Below are positions 31,980 through 40,641 of a stretch of DNA of 64,000 nt, in pieces. The first letter of the stretch is position 1, and each line of letters starts with the position of its first letter. The stretch spans positions 4,402,001 through 4,466,000 of the forward strand of contig AP026541.1 in NCBI GenBank assembly GCA_026075535.2, in the 5' to 3' direction. The notes under the pieces are model-generated. The model saw only the letters and a list, made by a program, of their open reading frames with translations. It was not told the origin of the DNA and did not search any database. Origin of the DNA: Tricholoma matsutake (lineage: Eukaryota; Basidiomycota; Agaricomycetes; Agaricales; Tricholomataceae). A program made the translations under genes and the position numbers.

Positions 31980-32536
31980 TGTAAGGGGAACACCTTACGA
32001 GCCCCTACAATGGTTGGCGCACATTTGCGAACGTTTCCACACACCCGCAAATGTTCACGCAACAAAGCGCCTTTCGCGCAACAAGGCGCCTTTTGCACCA
32101 ACCATCTACAAACATTCTGATATGTCGATCCATCAGCCCCTATCGTACTCTCACCATTCTCGCAGTCAATACCCCTGTGGAAACGATCGAGGATGTCTTT
32201 GCATGCCCATTACCAATCATGGCCTGATGCAGACACCACTTACCAAGCATGGCCTGATGTGGACACTATCACTGATTGATGGCCGTCTCCCCAAATGGGA
32301 ACACGACCCTGGATCTGAATTAGTGCTAGGATGGAAGGGGCTCCAAGTATTTTAGAATGTCGCATGCCTTCCATATATATACTTTGGCCTTGCACTGGAC
32401 TCCTTAGAGTTTTCTCTTTGGTTTTCCCTTGCAAGGTATGGGTCTTTTCCTTGTTCAATAGTTATTGAATCTAAACTTTGGTTTTCCCTTGCAAGTATCG
32501 AGTTCTTAGGACTCTGATCGTAAGGTTGCCCTTACA
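31980..32536 (+). repeat. 3' LTR of the older gypsy element
   Basis: 557 bp. It keeps CpGs that the 5' LTR has lost (for example GCGAACG here against GCAAATG). It lacks about 60 bp present in the 5' LTR and has gained about 30 bp, a local duplication around CATGGCCTGATG near 32220-32260. Confidence 0.9.
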
Positions 32537-32541
32537 GCAAC

Positions 32542-34261
32542 CCTGCAAATGGAACCACACAATGATGGGCAGCTGTGCTCATTGAAACACACTGTGTACT
32601 CGACGAAACCACCCCACCAGCCTCACCCTTCTCGACGATGGTACCTTCCTGACACCCATCCACCTTCCTGAAACTCTTGCTACCACCCATCCACCTCGTA
32701 TTGGCCTTGACAACTTGAACGATGGTGTCATTCATTGTCTCCCCACCTCTGTTCTGCTCTCACTACCAGCTGGTCACCTTGTATTGGCCTCGACTATGTG
32801 ACCGATGCCATGTGCCATCATTGTTCATAATCTCCACACCTCTGTTCCACTCTTGGTCCGCTCTCACTGGCACATCTTCACCTCATCTTGCTACCTTCCT
32901 TCCCCTCTCACTACCACCTAATACCACCTCTGGAACAACCACTAGAGATGCTGGGCAGCCAGACGGCTGCTACCACCTCAGAAGTCTGCAGCCCAGACAA
33001 TGGAGTTAGGCAACAACGAGCATGTTTGCGCATCAAATCACATCGTGTACTCAACAGATGAACCCAGCAGCTCCACCTCCCTCAACAATGGTCTATATGA
33101 CATCCCACACCACCCTGTCACCCCCAGTTTGCCCCCCAGTCCCCCGTTGTACACTGGGAGCTCACCACTGCTGCCATGTCACCCCCAATGCCAGCCATGT
33201 CATCATTGACACATTGACAACACCCAAAACCCCTGCTCTGCCCCACTCAGGACTACTGTCTGCAGCTGCAAAATGATGGAGCACTCTTCCTGAGCAACCA
33301 GAACACCCCCAAAATGTGCCCCCAACACTCTGCTCACCCCAGAAGCTCCGGGAACAAGCTGTTTTGCCACTGTGTGCATGTACACCCCACCATTGTCACC
33401 AATGACATGGTCTGTGTCCGTGAACATCTGCTGCTCACCCCTCACACCCTGTTCATGGCCCATCCACCCCAGCTCAACCCCAGACAAGTTGTTTCACTGT
33501 CCCCCCATTGTCTGCAAAGATCTATGAGCCCCACCGCAATTTTTTTTCTTCAGTCTCAAAAATGCCCCAAAACCCTGTCCAGACCACCCAGCTCGACCCC
33601 AGATTCATGGGTGCCCATATGGTACACCCACCCACATGACCAACAACACCAATGACACTCAGATTGCTCTCTATTTGCCCTGAACCATTTTCACCACCCA
33701 GCTCAGCCCACATCCCGTACCACCCCACATACTTGCCATGTCACACACAAAAAAACACCAGCTCCCCCACCCTTGCCTCGCCAAAACACCGTTCCCCAGC
33801 ACCTGGACCACCCCAATGGTGATCCACCTCCTGCCCTCAAAGCCACCGTCATCCTTGACTCGTCAAAACACCATTCCCCAGCACTTGGACCACCCCCTGC
33901 CTTCCACCTCCTGCCCTCGAAGCCACCATTATCCCCCCAATCGTGATACCTTCTGTAACTCATTCATCATGCCAACTCGTGAACCACACCACAACAGATC
34001 TATCCAGCACCCTGCCACTGTTCCCTGCACCCAGTACTGTCAACACCTATCCTCATCAATGCCTGCCCTCATCAATGCTGGTCCTCACCTGTCCTCAACA
34101 CCTGTGCTTGTCAATGTCCATCACTTTCAATGCCCACTGTCATCATCAGTCCACTGCCAGGCAACTCAATGTTTTCACGAATGTGTAAAGTGTGCCTGCT
34201 GGTGGTGACTTCAAGTATATTTCAGCCCCCCCCTGGTCAAAATTTTTGGAGTATGAGAGAG
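32542..34261. other. C/A-rich low-complexity interior, right part
   Basis: Continuation of the sequence at 11685-12705 and 19684-20093, rich in CCACC/ACCACC/CATC words. Plus-strand frames are Pro/His/Thr-rich and short. No domain, no RNA gene and no clear tandem array seen. Confidence 0.45.
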
Positions 34262-34445
34262 TGTAAGAGTGCCTCTTACATCATCACCATTATCACATGC
34301 ACCACAGTTATCACATGTTATTCCAGTAGCATATAGTCTATACTTTGAGCATTTTGTACTGTATCTTAGTTTCCTCCCCCGAAATACACTAAGTTCCTTA
34401 TAGTTCTTGGTTCCCTTTAGTGTTGGAAGCTTCAGCTTCCTTCCA
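34262..34445. repeat. Right LTR-like repeat (184 bp)
   Basis: Partner of 11508-11684, same orientation, TG...CA ends. It begins with the palindrome-like TGTAAGAGTGCCTCTTACA. A short purine-rich stretch (GTATGAGAGAG) precedes it. Confidence 0.75.
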
Positions 34446-34929
34446 CAAATGCAGATTTCTCTTTTGCCCTGTGATGTGGTGGGGTTTATATCTTTGGCAG
34501 GTGTTTGCATGTGTGTATTGCATGGAACATGGTCCTTTTTAATGAATGTTCGGTGGGGCAGGTAGAAGCTTAGGAAGTGTGATGGGCAAATTCAATGGCA
34601 AAATGAATTCTGGTGTCACCAAATGGTGTTTAATTTGGCTGAGTGATATGACTCTTGTAGGTGTGGCTTGAGTACAATAAGGGTGTCGGTGATAAGGGTG
34701 TCAGTGATAAGGGTGTTGGTGATACTGGTGTTGGTGATGGAAAATGGGAGAGGATGGTGAAGATGGCTCATTCGACTTTAAAAAAAGTGGAAGGATGAGA
34801 CATCCAACACTAAGGTAACACAAGGAATAAGATGGAACAGGTTATATTTGTTGGTGGGGATACACAATAAGATCTGATAGTATAAGTCAGGTGACCGTGT
34901 ATGTTAATAAGCACTACTCTCAACAAAAA
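34446..34929. other. Non-coding, contains a 15-bp tandem repeat
   Basis: G/T-rich and AT-rich sequence without coding signs. It includes four 15-bp units listed separately. Confidence 0.45.
34677..34736. repeat. 15-bp tandem repeat, four units
   Basis: ATAAGGGTGTCGGTG and three near copies in a row (34677, 34692, 34707, 34722). Confidence 0.8.
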
Positions 34930-35270
34930 TGAAGGGTATGCGGGAACACACCAGAAACGAAGGAGCTGATATGTTGGCCAAACTCTCCACCCAGTTAGAC
35001 CCTCCAGATGACCCTTACTCCAACACTGAAGGTGACCGGAGCTAAGTTAACAAAAGTGACCCAGGCCCTGGCATACAAAGCTATCCGGGCGAAGAAATTA
35101 GCAGTGCTCAAGAGCAGAGTGCCGCGTCACTGCTGAGAATCTCAAGTTGATCAAGGACAAGATGAAGTGATGCGAGCTTCTGGAGAGCCATCCGAAATAA
35201 GGGCCTCTCACCGCGACAGTCCAGATATTGGGTCCACAAAAACGATGCGTATGCGTCCCAAATATAACCA
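34930..35270 (+). pseudogene. RNase H-like fragment of a non-LTR-type element
   Basis: Short frames read HTRNEGADMLAKLSTQ (like the C-terminal helix GNE.AD.LAK of RNase H), then LTKVTQALAYKAIRAKKLAV and FWRAIRNKGLSPRQSRYWVH. This order of motifs (RNase H end, TQALAYK.I, then W..IR.K....R...W) is one I recall after the RNase H domain in agaricomycete LINE-type or domesticated RNase H proteins. Stops and frame changes make it a relic. Confidence 0.4.
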
Positions 35271-35466
35271 AGCATGAACACGAACTGCCAAAAGGAGATT
35301 TGGCCGACCGGCGTCTGTCGTTTTGGTGCGTGTGACAGTGACACGACTGTTTTTTGTTCGTTACTTATGTTAATGACTCGCATGCCCGCATCTATTTATC
35401 AAGTCTGTCATTGTTCTGTCATTGTTCGTTTTCTAACACGTTCTACAGTCATCCACCACTGTCTCC

Positions 35467-35989
35467 ATGTCTTCTGTTTCTCCTCTCCTTGCTCCAATTC
35501 AACTCTCTGTTCGTATTCTCTTCTCTTCTCTTTCTTTCTTTCTTTCTTATCCAGTTTTCTTAGTACAAACGACGTAACAAACCTCGTCGACGTCCTCTTG
35601 CCCACGTTGATCAAGTCGAATCTCATTCATTCGACCAGTTACCATGGATTTCAGCTCTCGATACTCCACAAGATTCTTCTTCTCCATGGGACATTGCCGA
35701 TCTTTCCCAAATACCAGACCTTCCAGGTCCCGGTCCTGTTCGCCGTCGAAAGACTTCGCTACGATCTAATCCCCTCGCTTTGCCTCCTCTTCAAACTCAA
35801 TTTCCCAATGACTCATCATGGGTTGCCGGTCCCACTTTTCCTTTTTGCGACACCCCTATCTCTCGTTCCCAAACACCGCAAACCCGCTTCACTCCCTCTC
35901 GCGTTCTCTTTCGCAATCTTATGCCTGTCTATAACGATCATCCTGACAATTGCCCTTCCTTTGCATCTCCTTGCCATATCAAATCCTGA
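35467..35989 (+). CDS. Small hypothetical protein, 155 aa
   Basis: ATG at 35467 opens a 14-codon first exon (35467-35508). A 55-bp phase-0 intron (35509-35563, GTTCGT...TTTCTTAG with a long pyrimidine tract) and a 142-codon second exon (35564-35989) follow. The frame uses well-behaved codons throughout and has no competing similarity. The protein is hydrophilic, with a basic start (YKRRNKPRRRPLAHVDQ), an acidic/Pro middle (WDIADLSQIPDLPGPGP) and a Ser/Pro-rich end. No signal peptide, membrane segment or known domain. It is probably intrinsically disordered, and the RRNKPRRR run could be a nuclear localisation signal. Not recognised. A long overlapping frame (35274-36461) is judged spurious. 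It is the first host gene after the transposon block, upstream of phosphoserine aminotransferase on the same strand. Confidence 0.5.
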
Positions 35990-36408
35990 TGATTTATTGC
36001 TATCTCGTATTCCATCTGGCACCTGTTACAGCTGTTACATATCCATCTCATCGCTTAGAACTCGACCCCGCGTTTCATCTCACCTCTTTCCAACTGCATC
36101 ATCATATACATCTGCATCCATATCATACTTGTACACGAGCTTGAAGCACGTTTCATATACCATATCTTCCCATATTCAATCCTGTATCTCTATACCATTT
36201 ATTCCTCATGTACGTTGCATCCACCTTCCTTTCGATTCTCTGTTCATATGCTATGCAATATGCTCGTTTTCGTCGATATACGCTTATTCCTTATGGACAG
36301 CCAGCCATCATATTATTACAATGATCAATCGTTTTCAATGTTCATACTGCATATCGATATCATTTCGTGATCTGAGTCACCTTGACAATCCCTACAAGTC
36401 TTGCCATC

Positions 36409-37803
36409 ATGCCAGAACACCGTGTCACCAATTTTGGCGCTGGTCCTTCGGCTCTCCCTGATTCAGTCCTAACAGAAGCTGCACAAGCCCTCCTCAACTT
36501 TAACAACACCGGCATCGGCATTGCAGAGATCTCACATCGCTCCAAAGAATGGAGTGCCTACATCAAAAACCTCGAGTCTCTCATCCGCCAACAGCTTGAC
36601 GTCCCCGACACCCACAAGATCATCTTCACACAAGGCGGCGGCACTGCCCAATTCTCCGCCGTCGTACTCAACCTCCTCGCACGTCACCACCTTCTCCACC
36701 CGGACCTCCCTCCCAACGAACGTAACCTTGACTACGTCCTCACCGGCTCCTGGTCCAAAGCAGGCGCAGACGAAGCACGGCGCCTCACACACGGCACAGC
36801 AACAGTCAATGTCGCATCCGACGCGCGCCAGTTCTCTAAAGACGGGAAATCGTTCGATAACATCCCACCGCATAACGCGTATACGTTTTCGAGAGACCCT
36901 GCGCTCATATACTATTGTGAGAACGAGACTGTGAATGGCGTGCAGTTCGCACACGAGGACGAGGATCTTGCGTCGTTCCCTTTTCATCTACTCCCTGGTC
37001 CCCAACATAGACCCCTGGAAGAACGCCTCCTCCCGCTTGTGGCGGACTACTCTTCGTCGTTCTTGTCGCGGCCTATCCCACACCTTGCCGCACATGCGGT
37101 CATCTACGCTGGTGCGCAGAAGAATGTAGGCCCCGCGGGCGTCGCGATTCTCATCGTCCGGAAAGACTGTATAGTCGATGTCGACGCCGCAGCAAAGCTC
37201 GGTGCGACGCCTGTGCCTGTTAGTCTAGCATATGGAAAGTATACAGAGAATGATAGTATGCCGAATACGCCGCCTGTGCTGGCGATATATATCGCGGGGC
37301 TGGTGGTGATGAGGAATAAGGAGTTGGGCGGGGTGAGGTATTATGAGGAGGTGAATCGGAGGAAGAAGGATAAGGTGTATGAGGCGCTGAGGGAGGGCGC
37401 GGAGAGAGGGGTGTTGTTGGAAAAAGTCAAGGAGGGATCGGCGAGTTGGATGAATATCGTTTTTGGCGTGCGCGGGGAGGGAGCAGAGGGGCGGTTCCTT
37501 GCTGGGGCTGAGGAGAGGGATATGAAGGGTCTCAAGGGTCATCGGTGAGTGCTCATTTTGCTTCTAGTTTGTTAAGTGACGTTGTCGGCTGCTTCGTGGT
37601 ACAGGTCCGTTGGAGGTATGTGTATTTGGGCTTTCGTCATTATCTACCTAATTTCGTCCTTTGCAGGTATACGCGTTTCTCTATATAACGCTATAACAGA
37701 AGAACAGACATACAAACTCGTCGCCTACATCAGAGAGTTTGTGGAAAAGGAAGCTACGGCAAACGCAGCACAGGCTGCACTTTTGGAAGTTGAAGAACAG
37801 TAA
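36409..37803 (+). CDS. SER1: Phosphoserine aminotransferase
   Basis: Three exons, 36409-37544, 37605-37615 and 37667-37803, sum to 428 codons (427 aa). Start chosen at ATG 36409 (MPEHRVTNFGAGPSALPD); the upstream in-frame codons have no ATG. Family motifs: FGAGPSALP at the N-terminus, FTQGGGTAQFSAV, and YAGAQKNVGPAGV, whose Lys should hold pyridoxal phosphate. GHRSVGGIR is near the C-terminus, encoded across all three exons. The enzyme converts 3-phosphohydroxypyruvate plus glutamate to O-phosphoserine plus 2-oxoglutarate, the second step of serine synthesis in the cytosol (EC 2.6.1.52). Exon 2 is an 11-nt microexon (GTCCGTTGGAG); skipping it would shift the frame and remove the conserved C-terminus. 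No defects seen. Confidence 0.93.
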
Positions 37804-37927
37804 CACCGCCAAATGTCTAGTAATTAAATCCCGCCCAGGGCACAGGTCAATTCATATAAGCTAAACTAAGAATGCAGTTCCCAAATCAGCTGGATTTTTC
37901 AATCCTAGCTCAGCCGGAGCCAGAACT

Positions 37928-38565
37928 TTAGGCAGTGGAAGATCTGTAATAAACATTTCGCCTCACCAGTCTCTTGGATGGGCTGCACCTGGAGGCCATC
38001 TGCGAGCTCACAGGCTGCTCCGATGGCCCACTTGGCATGGGAGAAAACCTTTGCCTACCCGCAGACAGTCTGCACTCTCGCACTGTTGCATTAGTCGACG
38101 CCAGGTTGTCAAGCACCCTCCTCAACTGATCCGCAAAGAATATGATCATGTCTTTGAGAATAGGACGTAAAAGGCAATCCGGCAGTGAACATGGAGTGAC
38201 TGTTGTGTGAGAGCCTTTTATGATGGACGGCATAAGGTCGGCAATGTGTGCAGGTAAAGCAACACTGAGTAAGTGTGAACAGACCGGGCAACATTGCTTG
38301 GATACTCCAAGAAAAGCATCAGCAGTCTAAATTCAAAGTCAGAGTCAGAAGGGTGCAAATGGAGTATGATATTAGCGGTTGTTCCATCCTCGGCACCATT
38401 GGCAGGTTTGTATTGAGCTTGCATTGAGTCCTGAATGACCTGAAGGTGCATTTCAATCGTAGAAGGCTTGTTCCATAGAGAATAAGGTCGAAATTTTTGA
38501 TCTTCGTCCGGCGCCTTGCATTCATCCATATCCTTCAGATCTTTAAGGAAGAGGCGGAGTATCAA
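37928..38565 (-). CDS. Unidentified minus-strand gene, possibly with further upstream exons
   Basis: Two coding-looking stretches follow each other on the minus strand. 38565-38290 reads LRLFLKDLKDMDECKAPDED and HPSDSDFEFRLLMLFLEYPS. 38233-37928 reads SLPDCLLRPILKDMIIFFAD then QLRRVLDNLASTNATVRECR. A splice near 38280-38240 would join them. Upstream, 38690-38590 (RLEELAKHASKSKSVIPKIR) may be another exon. The exact exons and start were not resolved and no domain was recognised. It would converge with SER1. Confidence 0.3.
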
Positions 38566-40217
38566 GCATAAGATGCTGTGAAACTCAACGCACGTATCTT
38601 TGGGATAACACTTTTCGATTTGGAAGCATGTTTTGCAAGTTCTTCAAGGCGAGGGAATGCTGTTCCACTTTTCCGAGCAATAGAAGGAATCATCTCAAGA
38701 AATCTCGCATCCTTGGACGAGAATTAGAGCTAGATGGAGGGACCTGTTTATACTCGAAAGTCCTGATAGCAAGCAGAGCGTCAAAGAAGGGCATTGAATA
38801 TATCAGGTTGTTGGACCGAAAATACGACTTCCGCCACGATGAACCTGCAGTATATATTACGAAGGCCGTCTGTTATCCGGCGATGCTTGTGGGTACTCGC
38901 GGAGAAGATGGACGATTATTTCAACATGGACTTCGAATAACGGTTGTCCAGACCTATTATTGTCATTTCAAAGACCTGTATGAAGTTAATGATGGGTGCA
39001 CTCACTGAGCGGTGTGCATATACAACGTGACGTTTTCAAGAGTCACTGCTTGAATGAGATCCGGCCATGCCTTGAGGATGCGCGGATGTTAACCACAGTA
39101 CCTCGATGCATGAGCCGCGATATGGGGTTCGTTCTCCCTGCTTTTGCTTCTTCCTTTCGGGTTGACGATGCGTGGATTAGCAGTGGATAATTAATTACCT
39201 CGTTTTCGTTATGATTGTTAGTGGAATCAGGTGTGAGGTCCGGAACCGTATCAGGCAAGGAGATCCAGCCGGCCAAAACTACGGTTTGACACAACTGAGA
39301 CAACCTCATGCTGCCTGACAAGGACAATCGAAAGTGCAAGTTGCAGGTGAGATTGATCTGGGTTATTAGTGTTCAAATCCCTTCTTGACTGTCATAAGTT
39401 TATGCTGGCCATCGACTGAGGAATGTTGGAAGAAATCGAGCATTGCTGTTATAGTTCGGAAGGCAAGGCGGAGGATGTTGTCAGAGGGTGTTGTCGGAGG
39501 GGTTTTGTCGGCGGAGTTGATATGTTATGTGAACAATTGAAACGACCGTCAAGTTCAAACTGGAGGCTGGAGGAGAAAGCTCGAAAAAGACTGGCCCGGA
39601 TAAACGAGCGCTGTGACGATGAATATGTGATGCTTGGTGCGAGCATAGGTACTAATAAAAAGCACAGTATTTTTAGTTCAAACCTGGTATGAATGCATTA
39701 TATGGCGTACTGAGCGTGTTTCAACAAATAAAATCATCTGTTATGCAAGAAAGCAACTGGACGAACTTCAGCTTCAAGAAGTTGAACACCGTGACCATAT
39801 TGGATGGGAGAGAGTGAGAGACATGACGAGTCATTCACTTGCTTCCCTGCCGAGTGTGCGTCGTACCTTCAAAGACTTCCTGCTGCCTGCTGCCTGCTGT
39901 CCAACATCCTGCTCTGTGCTGACCCATCCATTGCCGAGCTTCTTCTGCGCTGCACGAACTTTGGTGGCGGTTCCGCTGGATTTCTTGTGCAATGCGAAGG
40001 TTCACCGCAATTTCACTACGTTTGGCCCGCCGGTCTTGATGAAGGGGGATAGGAAGAACAAGAGAAGGCGGTAGCGTTGTGCGAGGGAGGTGTGCATTGT
40101 GGAACGCATGTGTTAGTATACTTCAATGTAAGTCTTAACCAAACCTAGGTCGCTTGTACATTATGTTACATGATTTGGGTTATAGGTAAAGTATGATGGC
40201 CAGCGATACGTTAATAA
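38566..40217. other. No gene assigned with confidence
   Basis: Several frames of 60-130 codons occur on both strands: plus 38628-39008 (opposite the possible upstream exons of the gene at 37928-38565), minus 39043-39339, plus 39423-39692 and plus 39814-40074 ending in a basic KNKRRR tail. None has a recognisable domain or a consistent splice model. One or two small genes may be present. Confidence 0.3.
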
Positions 40218-40313
40218 GTCACTTTGCCGGAGTGGTTAACGGGATCGCCTGCTATTTCGGTAGCAAGTAGCGGTTGGGCTTTGCCCGCGAGTGTTCGAAT
40301 CGCTCAGGTGACG
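40218..40313 (+). tRNA. tRNA-Ser (anticodon GCT) with a 14-nt intron
   Basis: GTCACTT pairs with AGGTGAC (7-bp acceptor), followed by discriminator G at 40313. D arm CCG...CGG. The anticodon stem ATCGC/GCGGT encloses C-T-GCT-A, then intron 40255-40268, then A. A long variable arm (GGGC/GCCC) typical of tRNA-Ser precedes a T arm GAGTG-TTCGAAT-CGCTC. The intron sits one base after the anticodon (40251-40253), the standard eukaryotic position. Confidence 0.92.
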
Positions 40314-40641
40314 CTACTTTTTGCATCAGGTTTCAACAATAGTTCCTGTCACATTCTTAGCCTGCCTGAGAGGTGAACTTTCGGGGTACTCAAAGGAATC
40401 AAAAAGTAGTATTAATAGGTTACTACATTTCCTATGCAACCCAAGGGAACTGTGACCTGAGTGACCTTCTTTCTTTCGTCCCGTACAGGAACGGTCGGTT
40501 GCTCATTCAAGACTGACACCAAATTGTTCCTCAGGAGACTTCCACAAGTCGGTATATGCCGCAATAGACAAACCCAGGAGACCCTGTCTAGTTGAAAATT
40601 ATCAGCTCCAGAGCGACAGAACATGGTATCAACACACCGTC
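40314..40641. other. Intergenic, tRNA to TRAPPC10 3' end
   Basis: Apart from the T run, no gene is seen; this is probably the 3' flank of TRAPPC10. Confidence 0.5.
40318..40322 (+). terminator. RNA polymerase III terminator
   Basis: Five T residues begin five bases after the tRNA-Ser gene. Confidence 0.7.

Larger units (their letters stand above)
20094..32536 (+). mobile_element. Older Ty3/gypsy chromovirus, interrupted by a younger one
   Basis: LTRs at 20094-20680 and 31980-32536 start TGTAAGGGGAACACC and end TTGCCCTTACA. The element is flanked by GCAAC on both sides (20089-20093, 32537-32541). A purine tract (CCTTAAGGGGGG) precedes the 3' LTR. Order: leader, gag, protease, RT, [younger gypsy insertion 23794-29840], RNase H, integrase, chromodomain. 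The coding part has many stops and at least one frameshift, so it is dead. Confidence 0.92.
11508..34445. mobile_element. Outermost element of the nested block (LTR-like ends, low-complexity interior)
   Basis: Direct repeats of 177 and 184 bp with TG...CA ends (11508-11684 and 34262-34445) bound this interval. They are flanked by CAAGT (11503-11507) and CAAAT (34446-34450), a possible 5-bp target duplication with one change. After removal of the MULE and the gypsy elements the interior is about 3.1 kb. It is C/A-rich sequence (Pro/Ser/Thr/His-rich when translated), with no Gag or Pol motif. Best reading: a non-autonomous LTR element that became a landing site for others. The link between the two repeats is an inference from their ends and orientation. 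Confidence 0.5.

Noticed and set aside
35274..36461. A 395-codon open frame across the promoter region of SER1
   Set aside because: The translation is a run of Ser/Leu/Phe/His from CT-rich DNA with no domain. It overlaps the well-supported 155-aa gene and the SER1 start in other frames.
36532..36987. Minus-strand frame opposite SER1
   Set aside because: Shadow of a GC-rich coding exon whose plus frame is clearly phosphoserine aminotransferase.
38628..39008. Plus-strand frame of 126 codons
   Set aside because: It lacks a recognisable domain and overlaps possible minus-strand exons; neither strand could be chosen, so it is mentioned only as unassigned.
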